Below, piece by piece: positions 49,709 through 62,054 of a stretch of 64,000 nucleotides of DNA; the first letter of the stretch is position 1, and every line of letters begins with the position of its first letter. The translations under genes and the position numbers were made by a program. Origin of the DNA: Cinclus cinclus (lineage: Eukaryota; Chordata; Aves; Passeriformes; Cinclidae); NCBI RefSeq assembly GCF_963662255.1, contig NC_085047.1, positions 18,324,258-18,388,257 of the forward strand, written 5' to 3'. The notes beneath the pieces were generated by a model. The model did no database searches, was not told where the DNA came from, and was given only the letters and a program-made list of their open reading frames with translations.

Positions 49709-50177
49709 GTAGGTACAGCAGAGAGCTACACATTGGGGTTTAAGAAGAGCTTTCACTTTCACTGACAATAAAAAATTAGAACAGAAAAAACATAGCTATT
49801 GTAAAATATACCTGCAGCCTGCCCTTCCAAAATATTTTCTAACCTTTTTTCAGAGGGCAGAGTATTCTTTCCTATACAAGGGAATTTGCATTGCAAGCAT
49901 AACAGGAAATTAAATAATTTTAAAATACAAATGAGGAATATATCCAGTATGCAAATCAACACCTTTATTAGCTGCCATATTGAGGAACAAGCAAATTAGT
50001 GTCATTTCAAACTACCTTTTAATTCTTTCTGCATTCTCTTAGCATCAGCAGACAAACAGGGCTAAAGATCTCCCTAACTGCCACACACAGCACCACAGTC
50101 AGTATATTCATATGACTCATATGACTTAAAAATAGCAAATAGTCACTACATACACCATTTAACTCATGGAGGCTACC

Positions 50178-50270
50178 TGATTCTGACCTCACTCTTGTGT
50201 AAACTGGAATTTAACCAAGCCATGTAGAAGTAATTGGCTTCACAGAGATGTAAAGCTGGTGGAAATAACA
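50178..50270. repeat. Possible ancient amniote repeat with a GTGTAAA dyad
   Basis: The section containing CTTGTGTAAACTGGAATTTA, then GAAGTAATTGGCTTCACAGA and TGTAAAGCTGGTGG resembles, from memory, a dispersed reptile/bird repeat. That repeat has two TGTAAA-type arms around a centre related to CCATTGAAGTCAATGGAG. Similarity is partial, and I cannot name the family with confidence. Confidence 0.3.
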
Positions 50271-51579
50271 TCCTCACCAAACCCACACCAGTAGTTAATG
50301 GCATTCACAATTTTAAAATGAAGCTATCAAAACTCAGCAATTTTATTAAGCCAAACTGTGTGGTCAAGAACCATCTTGCAAGTCTTTAATCAAGCACTGG
50401 AGCCTTTTTCATTGCCACACACAAAACTCAGGCTACAGATCCATTTCATTTCTGCCATATGCATGAGGTACCACGCACCAACACCTGGTTATCAACTGAT
50501 CGCATGGAGCTTTTAGCTGTAGCAAGTCAAGGGTCCCCCAACTTCTGCCCAGCTAGGGCCAGACTGCCCCAGCTTTCTTCCAGTTGGTTGTTGAGAATCA
50601 GGGCATGTACAGATTATTTCTGCGGAGTAGATGGTGCATGACAAGTGGGTGCTGAACTAATGTCAATGACAGCTGTTGGTATGAAGAGTGCCCTTCTGGG
50701 AAAACTTAGAAAAAGTTGCTATTTTGCTGCTCACCTCTATTATTTGAAGTTTTACACAGAAACAGTGAACTTTGGAGATAAAGGTGTGCAAACTGGTTAA
50801 GAATTAGATTGCTCTCAAAATTCACAATTTGGAGAGAGATCTTAAACTAGACTCACCCCTATGAACAATTTGGAGCTCATGTTACTGAGAAAGTGTTAGC
50901 ATTTTTTTGTGATCACTCCTTTTCCAGGAACACTTCCTCAGTGTACACAGAAAATATACATTACTATTGCTCAGACTCTCCCTTACTGATTCTGTCCATC
51001 ATTAGGAAGCCAGCTCAGAGTTCTGGCATTGCTTAGCGAACAGACGAAATGCTACAAATAAAGGACAACGGTGTCACATTAAGGGCACTTCAGTATAATG
51101 GATCTTGTAAGAGGGGTACTGGGCATCCCTCAGGTAGACAGCCTGCCAGATCTATTCCTGGTTCTTGTGAAGTCCCTGGCTGGTAGCTGAGATGCAGCTG
51201 CAAAATCACAGTGAGGCATTAAGGCTGACCAACAGATCGGTTTTCCAGCAGCACAGAAAAACAATCATGCTGTGTACGGCCCCACCTACAAAGTTCAGTG
51301 CAAGTGTAGAGGTCAACAAAATAAATATAGTGCTTTTTAGACTTGCAAATAGACTAAATAACACACAATGTGCTTATGATGGGTGGTGTTTTATACCCAG
51401 TTTTAAAGTCAGTTTTAGACATCTTAAGGAAACTGTGTCTTTGGTTAACTCATTCTTAGAATTTAAATAGAGGTAGATTGAGAAGGACTGACAACTGTAT
51501 TTATTTTTTTATGAAAGGCAAAGCACACATAGAGCTACTATTCCATCTTTCCACCTACCCTAATTATGGTAATACACAG

Positions 51580-51637
51580 AAAATAAAAAAAAAACAAACA
51601 AAAAAACAACAAACAAACAAACAAAACAAAACAAAAA
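51580..51637. repeat. A-rich (CAAA)n low-complexity tract
   Basis: A run of A is followed by irregular CAAA and CAAAA units, about 58 bases in all. It could be the degraded poly(A) tail of a retrocopy, but the upstream sequence is not recognised as one. Confidence 0.85.
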
Positions 51638-52350
51638 TATGCCTACTCAGTCCTGACTGTGCAAACATCTGACCAGATGCAGAATGTATCAGCTAGATTC
51701 CCCAAAGCAAAACAAGCCACTTCTCTTAAGTACTGACGCAAAGGCCGGGGTCTTTGTGTGCTTTGCAAACTTGTAATACACCAATAGAGAAACTTTCTCA
51801 AGTCCACTACTCTCAAGAAAAAGATACTAAAATTATTTCAGTGCCATCATGCAGTGTGTGATGTCTGCATGTGGGTATTTCAGATTCACAACACATTATT
51901 TGGTCAAAGGCCCAAGAGAATGAGCTAGTTAACCCCTTGCCTAAAAAGCCATACTTACCCTATGATGGGAAAAGCAAAAGTTTCAATGGTAAACTTTAAT
52001 TATGAGTCTCTGAGGTTACAATTATTACTATTCTACTGCTCATCTTTAATTATTTTGGGTAAACCTGTTATCTTTTTCATATCAGAACTTTTCAATCCAG
52101 GTTATAAAGTGAAGTAGTATGTGTCAATCTGAAGCTTAACATCTAACACCAGGGACAGATAAATCGACACTGGCACTGTTAATTTTAAGTGTCTTAAGTG
52201 GTTTACAAGGTTTAATATAGAGAAGATTGTGAAAATACTAGGTTTAAATACCCAAGGGACCTCAGGGTAGAACCAAGAACTGTGACCTTTTGGATGTCTG
52301 ACTTTGCAGACACAATTGTTTCAGCGGTTTTCTTTCTCGTTCACGCCTTT

Positions 52351-52384
52351 GGGTTTTGGTTGTTTGGGGTTTTGGGGTTTTTTT
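52351..52384 (+). repeat. G/T-rich low-complexity tract (GGGGTTTT-like)
   Basis: The tract consists only of G and T, with two GGGG runs and one GGG run separated by TTTT-type spacers. It resembles a telomere-like array only superficially: it is short, irregular and does not contain TTAGGG. A weak G-quadruplex is possible. Confidence 0.7.
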
Positions 52385-52975
52385 GTCTGCTTCTGTCTGA
52401 AATTTTAATTAAGAGAAGCTTCCCAAACACTACTGCTTGGAGTTTGTAGCAGAGACTCCTGAGAGCTCCTCTGATATCTCACAGCAATAGTTTTACATGT
52501 AGCTTGAAAACTTGTTTCTACAATGTCCTACAGTCAGCTGTAGCTATTCAAGACTCCTTTATAAATATGATGACCACCAGTAACCTTATATTCTATTGCT
52601 TGGTGCCAGTGTCTTTTTCAGAGCTGACAGGAAGTATTGTTCAACAGTTCAGGGCGAGTCAGTTCTACTTCTCTATTTTAATGTTTTATTATCAGTTTTG
52701 CCTATGCATCTAAGCTCAGCCCCTGAATCTTGCTGCCTGACTCCCCCACAGATTTTTTTGTTTGCCTCGTTCCACAGTTCACATGTTTTTGAAAAGTTCT
52801 TAATTTATCTCCTTAACTAGAAAACACATCTGAAAGCATTATCGTTAACCTAGAAAAACTGAAGAAAAGAGAGTATTGAAGTTATGGATAAACTATTGAA
52901 ATCAATTGCTTTCTTGACCTGTTTTCCCAGGTGCCTCCACCTCCTTTTAATAAACAGAATGTTCTTTCTGAGCAG

Positions 52976-53170
52976 TGCCTGCACTGAAACCCCCTCAGCC
53001 ACCCGGGAAGTGCAGCCAGCTACTACAACAGCCAATTTGCAGGAGCTGCAAGTAAAGCTCCTGAGGCTGGCCTCTCCACTCCATAGTCAACAAACCAACC
53101 AGGAACCTTGTCCTAAATGTTCTCTTACTCAGGCCAAACACTTGAATATATGCTCTGACTGCTTCCAGAG
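52976..53170 (+). other. Candidate 195-bp exon with CPKC-x10-CSDC pattern (unconfirmed)
   Basis: The segment is preceded by an acceptor-like GTTCTTTCTGAGCAG and followed by a consensus-like donor at CAGAG|GTGACA. Its length of 195 bp is a multiple of three, and one frame is open throughout. The frame ends in CPKCSLTQAKHLNICSDCFQ, which has the C-x2-C-x10-C-x2-C cysteine spacing of NZF/RanBP2-type zinc fingers. It lacks their conserved Trp two residues before the first Cys and has Gln in place of the conserved Asn. The minus strand is also open here, and no homologue is recognised, so chance is likely. Confidence 0.2.
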
Positions 53171-55659
53171 GTGACACCCCTGATGGACTGAGCTTGAAAT
53201 ATGCTCAAAGCAAGAATGAAACTCCTAGCAAGTTTGGGAGATATAAATACGCAAACACTGGGCATTTGGAACAAATCCCATGGGTCAAATCTCATCACTT
53301 CAGAAACTCTAGCTTTTTCTACCTGTCAGAGGAAAATAAAATGCCAATAAGGATAGGAGACAACATCAAATAGAAGCCATGGCAACTCTCAATACATTTA
53401 TTTCTCACTGATAAATTGGATAGTCATCATGTAATTGGCATTTTAGTGCATTTTATTGAAAAGTGGATTTCATGGGGTGCTAAGCAACTATGTCTATTGC
53501 TTTTCTATAGCTAAGCTTCACTGAAACCCACTGAGCTTGAGCACAATTTTAAATGCCTTACTACCCAGGACAAGAACGTTTAGCACTCCTTTCTTTTATA
53601 GATTCAAAATTAAACTTGTCTGCTATTTATGGATCATCTCTCTCAGCTTGGCAATGACTGACAAGAAAGTGATAAAATGAGGAAATATAACTTGACATTT
53701 ATTCAGTGTAAATACCTTGCAAAGCTACCGCTTCACAATTTCCATACTTCGGGTAAATAATTTGAAATACTGTAAGCAGTGATAGTGAATGACTGGAAAC
53801 AGAATCTCTCAAAGTCCAGTAGACTGAAATATACCACAAGTAATGATGTATTTTCTTTTCAATAGCCTCCATCTATTTTCAGAGAGTTCTGTTTGTGCTG
53901 GCCTAATAGCAGCTTAATAAAAAGCAATGAAATATATACAACACATGTCCAAGCAATAAAACTTCCACAGCCTAAAATACTGGCACTGATATACACCTAT
54001 ACATAAACCAAAATTCGAATGTGCACATTAAGCCAAATTTTTGTGCAGATTGGCCTCTGATCTATGGATGTCTGTCAGGTTTATATTTTAATCATATATG
54101 CTCACACTTAAGACCTGAAGAACAAGAGTATTTAAATTGCTAGCACAATGGGTTACAACGCAACAAGAGCTGCCTTTCACAAAGTATGGTTCTCCATAGA
54201 AGTGTTTGGATTCTTGAGGCAAGATTTGTGGCATAATAGTTCCTGACAGCTGAGGATTTTACCCAAAATGCTGGATTCTTGAGGAAGATCAGACCATACT
54301 CCAAGAACCTTGATTTCTGTTCTATTTTGAATTTTTGTGAAAGGCTGTATCCCTTTTGCTGAACTCCTGTAGGTGGTAGTGTTGGTATAATACCTTACAA
54401 AAAATTACTGAGGCCTCATGGGACACTGCCCAACCCACCAGACTTCATTGTAAGGCATGTTGGCTTACTGCCAGGTTATACTTCCTCTAAGGATGGTACT
54501 CCTTGTTCTTAGGAACTATAAAAAAATAATAATTAAATCACTTTAATATCCATATTTTCTCAAGAAATAGTGACACCTGTGGTGTCAGATCAGGTATGGA
54601 AAGGAATAAAAACAGAGCCTGTAACTAGAAGAGTCCCCATTGATTATCTTATTCTTGAAGTTTAGTTTACATTTCTTAAAATAATGAACAAATAATGTTG
54701 CTTCTTTTTGTACCTTGATCCTCTGATTTTGGATGAACAAACAAAAACCCACAAGAAGTAGTGTCATCTAGATTTGCCACAGCTTTTTGATATAAATTCT
54801 AAAACATCCCAAGACTTTCAACTAAAAAAATTTTTTTTGAAGAACAAGAAAACAAAAGTTAGGGCTTTACTCAAAAGCAAATGCAACGTGTTTTAATGAA
54901 AGTTATAATTCGTAAATTGATAGTTTTGTTCTTTGCTTGTACAACCCCTGATACTGGATGTTGAATCAAACACACAGGAAATGCCTTCCTGTAGAAATAC
55001 AAAGTTTCTCTTTCTTATTCTGCTATAAAACTCATTGGTAATAATTGTAGGTATGTCAAACAGAACTAAGCTTCAAGTCTAGTTCATGGAAGCAATAAAA
55101 GAGGTTCTTCCAAAGGATGGGTAACAACTGGTGACTCAAACAACTGCTGTCTAGATGGAAAAGGCCTTTAAAATTCCTTACCCACTTACCAAGAGATGGC
55201 TAACAAGAAAATACCTCTGATTATGAACCAACCTCAAAAAGCCCTCTTGAAACTTTAACAGGGTTGGCCAGAGACACTTGAAGGTGAACAAATGAAGACC
55301 TGGCTGAGGAACTGTTTGGAAGGCAGAAGTCCAGCAGGCTGTGCATCAGTACCGCCGGCTGAGAGGCGGCTCTGCTGCAAGCATCTCAGCTCAGCTCAAC
55401 ACAGGTCCCTCTCTTGCTCTTGTCATGCCCACTGACTCTCCAGGGCAGCAGCACCAAAACAAATGCCATTTCAGACCTGCCCTGGATTTATCTGTCTTCA
55501 GTGAGCCCAGCAAGGGCTGCAGACCACTCTTCTTTTACATCAATGATGCCTGCTGCTTGCTCTTATTACCAGCACAAGTAGTAGTGGCTGCTTCATCTTG
55601 ACAAATACTCGTTTCTGCTAAATTTTGTTTAAATTCAGCAGGGAAGTAGATTTCAGTTG

Positions 55660-55701
55660 CCCCACCACCATCCCCCCTTTATCTCTCCCCCCCCACTTCC
55701 C
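55660..55701 (-). repeat. C-run cluster, potential G-quadruplex on the minus strand
   Basis: C-runs of four, six, eight and three bases occur within about 42 bases, separated by 4-9 bases. The minus strand therefore carries four G-tracts and could form a G-quadruplex. It lies about 290 bp downstream of the CpG-containing patch at 55350-55370. Confidence 0.6.
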
Positions 55702-57242
55702 AATCCTTTTGGACAAATTCGACTGAACTGTTAAATGTCAAACACAGTAAAGATACAGCAGTTCCACTGAGTGGCAGAATTAATAAAATGTCTTAGTTTC
55801 ACAAGATTAGGCTGGCAAGTCTCTGTTAAAAAGCCCACACAGTGAATTAAGAGCTTCTCTTTCCCTCCACCAGTGAAATAAGATGTTTGAAAACATAGTA
55901 TCTGTGCCAGAATAATCCAAGAAGAAAGAACTGCACTCAGCTACCTCTCCTTGAGATCTGAAGATTCACAGTACAAAAATGAAGACAAAGATTAATTACT
56001 AAGGAAGCTATAAATCATTATTTTATGAAGTATTAAGTAGCTGCTAGACTTCCAAAACTGCATCACACAAAAATGCACCAGAATCCACCCCTTGTAGATC
56101 ATCTATGGTTTTGTAAAATCTAGTCCTTGCATGTTACTTGACGGAGTAAGGCACAAAGGCTACAAATCTGGAAGCAAGGTGAGGTTAAATGTTGGAATTA
56201 GGCACATATTTCTGCTCGCCTGCCTCTCCAAATAAAGTTCAGTATTGAGGATTTTTGTGCAACTTTTGCATGCATTATCAGAAGCAAGGCTATCATTCCC
56301 CCTGCTTTGAACTGCCACATTCCTCCTTTTGGTATGAGGTTATGACATACAAAACCTTACCCTTTTTAATCAATAGTTCAGCCCTGATTGGTGGTAATTC
56401 AAAATTATCTTTTTCTGACAGGGTTTCACAGTGAGTGTAAAATAACTTGGTCTAGTGCTTAGAGACCTGACACAGACATCACAAATGGTACTCATTAGCT
56501 GAGCCAGCTGAGCCATGAGTCCTAGCTACTCTTCAGCATTACTGGCAGAGCTTCCCCAGCAGGAGCAGAAAAGAGCTGTAAGAGAAATGTTACTCTGTGC
56601 TTACCCTGAAGGTTATTGATATAGAACGCCCTAACTTCAAATCTACAAAATGGAATCTCCTGAGGTGAATTACTATTAAGTAAATACTACCAAGCTTCTG
56701 CTGGCAAAGTGAGACTTGGATGGCCATTCCTCGAGATGCTTGTAATGAATTCCTTCCACCTTAGATTGATGTACTGCCTAGGAAAGATTATAAAACACAT
56801 GGCTGTCACTATTAGTAGTGAGCTCCTGTGTTTCTAAGACCTTCTGGGAAGCTTTAGACTATCCATTACAAAAAAACTATTCAGCAATAGCTCTTTCATA
56901 ACCTTAGTCTTCTAAAAAAACAAATTAAATTATAGTTCAAATATAAGCCAAACAAATCACTTGAAATCTGAATTAAAGAATATCATGCTTCTATCACCAA
57001 AGCTGTTGGGCATTTACCATTATCCTTCTGTCTCATTGAGTTTTTCCCTGTTTTAAAAAGCATAAGACTATGTGAATCACAAGGAATGGCAGAATAGCAG
57101 GAAAATAATATACACAGATATAGTCATGCATTCCCAGCTGTAGTTTGTTCTGACCTCCTTCATTCCCCTCTTGCTATTTTTCCAGGAACTTGAAGATGAG
57201 TGGTTACTATGCATGAAAGCACTGAGCTTCTGTTATTTGCAG

Positions 57243-57323
57243 GAATGCTCACAGACTCTGTGCAGAAAGAAGTTGTGCATAAGGACAGCAGTATGCTAAC
57301 AATCTCAAAAAATATACATCCAG
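57243..57323 (+). other. Candidate 81-bp internal exon (unconfirmed)
   Basis: The acceptor GCTTCTGTTATTTGCAG ends at 57242 and the donor CAG|GTAAGG starts at 57324; both are close to vertebrate consensus. One frame is open across the whole segment, reading MLTDSVQKEVVHKDSSMLTI and then SKNIHP from 57245; the other two have stops. A second acceptor-like site ends at 57185. The frame does not join in phase with the candidate at 62055. No family is recognised, so it may be a non-coding RNA exon or chance. Confidence 0.25.
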
Positions 57324-60300
57324 GTAAGGAAGAGGCTTAGTCTAGTGTTAGGCAAACTACTAGTAGAGTTTGTTAGGCTAAACTACAGAGTAGATGAGTA
57401 CAAGATTTATTGAACAAGCAATCCATCCTTATTGATTTGCAGGTACAATGTACAAATTGCTTTTACAAATTGAGTTCATACCTATTAGTAGGATCACTTA
57501 CTCAGAATTAAATTGGGGAGGGGATGCAAGTTAAAAACAACAAAACACAGCATAAGCAGAGCCACCTAGGTAGAAAATGTTTCCAGCAGGCAATTTTCAC
57601 AACCAATTGCTCAGTTGCTAAACAAGTGTTGCACACTTCATGCATATTCATTCAGCCACCAATGCGCTGCATGGCAAATAAAATCAAGTCTAGGAAAGAG
57701 AGAATGCAAGAGTTGAAAGAATTAAGGGAACTAGTTAAGGAAAGCAAATCACTTTTTTCTCTGGTCTGCTGGTTTAAAACCAATCCTTATTAGTAGACAT
57801 GAAGCTGTAAACTTCCAGCATCTGGCTGTGAACTAGTCTGTGGGAAATCAGCTGGCAAACTTCTTCCTGTCCTAATAAATGCCTTTGAATGCCTGAACAT
57901 AACTGACTCCTGAGCTCTGAGAAACCATGAATGCAACAATTAGAATCAGCATAGCAAAATATAAGCGTCCACAACTACTGTCTATTTTCCTCAAGGATGT
58001 AATCTGCTCCTTTCTGCAGAGTTTACTTGCCTGGTCTAACCATAATTTTCTTGTTATTACAGAATTGCTGTCATGTTTGAATGCTAATGTCTGGCCAGTT
58101 TCTGATTAAGGATCCAAAATAATATTGATCTCTCTATTTCAGAAACATTAAAGCTAAAAAGCTGAACTAGAGAAAGATGCTACACTCTTCCACATGTAAG
58201 AATGGAAAAATGTTATAATGTCTAATATTAGAAATTTTTAGAAGTTTTCCAACAAAAATAATGTTTAAACTTTGCACTAAAAGGTTGAAGCTTTTCTCTC
58301 ATGCAAGTAAAGTGTTAACTGGTTACAATCTTCATAAACTTTGTGAACATATTTGTGGGGCTTGGATCCTGTTTCAAAATAGCTATAAATCACTATAATT
58401 TGGCACCGGTCTTTCATAAAGACAGAGGATATGAATTTTTTTTCTGCTATGATCATACAAAATTATTTTGTTGAAATTGCAACTACAATCTAAAGGTTGC
58501 AGTTTCAATGTTAAAGACACTTCCCAAGTTGGGTCTGAACTTGACCTCATGTGCTGTGAGCCAGGGAAGCTCTACATGAGCACCAGTATGACCCAGTTTT
58601 GATGACCTTTGAGCAGAGCACACTAAGTGCTACCAGTTCTCATCATTTCACCCTTGACTAATCCTTTGTCAGAGGAAGTAAACCACAGCTTCACTATAAC
58701 TCAGTATTTCATGACACTTTGGAACAAATTGCCAAAACCTGCTTTTAATGAGAAAAGACGGCGATCTCGAATTAGCAACAGCCACTCACAAAACCAAGTT
58801 TCCCAGCTTCCTGATACAATAAAACAACAGGAATGATAAATTGCACTTACATTTTGCCTAGTCCTTACTGCAAAGGCCTTCCCGGCATGTTGAGAGGAAA
58901 AACAAAAAAATCCTCACTCTTCCAGTACCAGCTGAACTGAATTCATTGAGTTCAACAAAAAGTTATTTTTCCTTGCTCTGTCTTCTGCAGTACCCTCCTT
59001 TCTGTGAAGGAAAAGACCCAAACAAATCAGGGGCATATCTATAGAATATACACTTTGGACTTGCCAAAAAATTAAATAGAAAGTCTTGGTATTTTGGAAA
59101 GCAATTCAGCCCCGAAGCATTTGTATTAAGTTCCACAAAATGTTGTTTGGTAGCAAGACTCACCTGGCTGAAGAGCAGTAGTTCATGTAGCACAGGCACA
59201 GGTACTCCATGGTTTTTTTGAGTTTTGTGGTTTTATTTTAATTTTTTTTTCATGGAAATCAATAGTCTATTTTGAGATTCACCCTGTTCCTTCATATGCC
59301 TAAACTCCAGTGAGGTTCAGGGCTGCCAGAAAGGTAACAGCTCAAAGTCATTTTGATCTCTGAATCCTGCTGTTGCTGAGCACAGGTCCCATCACCAACA
59401 GCTTCCTGTCCTTCCACCTTGTTTTCCTGGAGAAAGAATGCAGGCACATGCTGCAAACTAAGGAGATGATTGCAAAATGATTTAGTCTTCAACACCAATA
59501 TTTGACCAGCTCATGGAGACCAAGTCAGTACAGGCCCCTTCTGTGGAGCTCTCAGAATCAATTTTTAAAGTGTTGTACAGTTGATGGTAGCTGAAGCTAA
59601 GATGCCAGCAGAACTTATGATTAAAAACAGTATTGTAAGTGCACCAGTAGACTCTAAACTAATTTAGCCACATTGGTAGCATTTTCATATTGGCCTTATT
59701 TAAAGAGCTATCATTTCCAAGATAACAGCTGAATTCAACAGCTTGTAGACCTCCTTCCCACGAACATCTCATGGCGTAGGTGTGAAGGACTCCGAGGTTG
59801 GAATCAGGAAGGAACTGCCGTCTGTCTTTAATTCTCCCACAGTGTGATAGCTCTTTGGAGAATTAAATCTTTACACATAAATACAGACAGCAGCCTCTCA
59901 GTGCTCCCTTACTTGTTTTTGCTTAGAGAGGGATGTATCAAGTCATAAATATGTTAAAATGATTGCTCCATCTCCCAACATCACATGAAATATTCCATCC
60001 AATTTTATAGATTCAAGTGCTTTGGAATGAGCCACCAGGAGCTGTGAGCCTAAAGAGAATCTGTGTGCCAAGACACTTGAGCTCGTGTTTGGTTTTATTT
60101 TTCCACTCTTTTTATATTCTTCATTATACTTATGTTTCGCTCCTTGAGTCTGTGCCGTGCAGGAAGTGTCTGAAGCAGGGTGAGGTCTCACCAACTGAGT
60201 AAGACTGAAAGCCTGTGTGTAGAAGGGGAAGATGAGCTGTAAAGGTATCAAATTTGTGCCTGGAGTGGAACATTCTAATCTGAAGATGTCAGGCTTGGTG

Positions 60301-61496
60301 GGGAACACCGAAAAGCCTGACTGTCACACTGTCATCGCAGGGAGTGAGGAGATGTTTTTTCTATTAACTGAGGTGCAGGAGACCTTGTAAAGAGTCTCTG
60401 CATTTGAAAAATATGGGACAATGCTGACATACTCTGAGTTTAATACTGTGCTAAAAATTATTTTAACACATCTTCTAAAAAATGCAGTAAGTATAGTTGG
60501 AGGATTGGCAGGCCACTGCCAGTACAGCTCTGCTGGAAATGCTGAGGAACTTTCTGAGTGTTTTTGTCTAAAACAAACAAGAGGCTTTCCAGGAAGTTCT
60601 GAGTAATCATCTGACCTTGTGCGTAACTTAACAGCTACAGAGAGGAAAAAACTACCTTGAGATGGAGGGACAAAGATTTAAGTAAACAAGAAAATGCACC
60701 AGCCTGCTTGAGGAAATTAAGAAAGAACAGATTGAAACGCGCCACAGGAATTTTAGCAGAGAGCAACCAATCCAGTGAGACTTGTGAGAGAACTGCAAAG
60801 AATGAAATGTCATAAAGACAGCCTCCTGAACTCCACACTGGGGATTTCCTCTGTAGCCTTCCTTCCCCTCCAGAGCATAAAGTTCTCTCTTTCTTTGTGC
60901 AGGCCTCTCACTGTTTTCCCCAACTAAAGAGATTCTGTCTTTAGAGATGATGGGGCATCTATATTCTCTACATGAGACCACATTACACAGAAGAATGAAG
61001 AGTCCCTGCAACCTGTATGCTTTATTCAGGGGTCCCATCCCCATCATCAGGAATCAAGTCAACTACTGATAGCAGTACTACTCTGGCCAGAATTTCTACT
61101 CATGCCAAGTTAATCATAACAATGCTATGGCTTTTCCAGTTAGGCAATCCTGCTTTTTAGGCTTTGATTCTCCTGCACTAGGAAGTTTCAAACAGACTAA
61201 AAATAAAGAGCAAATCAAGAGAATAAAGGAGATGAGAAGTTGCAGAAAAAATTAGCTTTTTCATGCCTATGAACAGATGCTGTGGGAATCTTAACACTGA
61301 ACATTTCTCCAATTTAATTACATGTACATTGTTGAATTTTGTTTGTTTTATGTATGTGCATGCATATAAATACATTCCAACAAGTGGCTATTCATGTGCT
61401 AAAGCTCTCTCCTCAGAACTTAATACTGCCTATCTTTGCAAATATGTCTACACACCAGATAAAACAGAATTAACTGCCCGGAAATTTAGGGGAGGC

Positions 61497-61535
61497 CACA
61501 GACACATACACAGACACACACATAAACACCACACT
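61497..61535. repeat. Short degenerate (CA)n / CACAGA repeat
   Basis: About 39 bases of CACA with GACA, TACA and TAAA interruptions. It is a small imperfect microsatellite. Confidence 0.75.
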
Positions 61536-62054
61536 ACTGGTCTCTGGTTTTGCTCTGTCATTACATAAATCACAATAGCAACATTGTAGGTTAGCAATAG
61601 TTTTAGGGTGATAACACAGCATCCAGTCTTTTCTGAAGCCATCTCTACCACTGTCCCTAAACCATCAATATTTCATTGTAGACACCATGGCTGTAGCCTT
61701 AACTTATGTAATATATATACCACAGCTCATTGGGTGGCCTTGCAAAAGATTTGTCATGCTTTAAGCTAAATTTGCCTTGTGTGCAAAATAATCTGAGCAC
61801 ACACCCTATCTCTGAGATGACCTTCTTTAACCTTTTGCATCAGCACAGCATTATTTCAGTGGTTCCTCATATCCAACACAATCCACTGAAGGATAAGAAC
61901 AAGAGATGAAAGAAAGAGTGAATTATAAAAAGGAATTGAAATAGCATTTTTCTGGTCCTCTTAGAAGTAAGCATTTGCGTTGATTCAGATGCATAAAAAT
62001 ACGGGGTTTTTTACTTTAAATTTGTAAACACCATCACTGATTTTTTTTTTCCAG

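Larger units (their letters stand above)
43601..50177. other. Unique non-coding DNA
   Basis: No gene is supported. A degenerate CA repeat lies at 44429-44461, and an AT-rich block with homeodomain-like sites occupies about 46160-46260. The palindrome ATGAATATTCAT is at 45616-45627. A-rich runs lie at 47858-47875 and 48069-48079. Splice-like segments begin at 45749 and 49653 (see findings). Confidence 0.6.
50271..62054. other. Unique non-coding DNA
   Basis: No gene is confidently recognised. The stretch contains an A/CAAA-rich tract (51580-51637), a GGGGTTTT-rich tract (52351-52384), C-runs (55660-55701) and CpG-retaining patches near 55350 and 59761-59820. The 13-bp sequence TGGATTCTTGAGG is repeated at 54207 and 54272. 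Exon-like segments at 52976-53170 and 57243-57323 are described separately. Open frames of up to 131 codons (60652-61047, minus) are unrecognised. Confidence 0.6.

Noticed and set aside
52351..52384. Interstitial telomere-like sequence
   Set aside because: The units are GGGGTTTT-like and irregular rather than TTAGGG, and far too short.
60652..61047. 131-codon minus-strand ORF
   Set aside because: Composition and lack of similarity fit chance; no supporting splice or promoter signals were seen.
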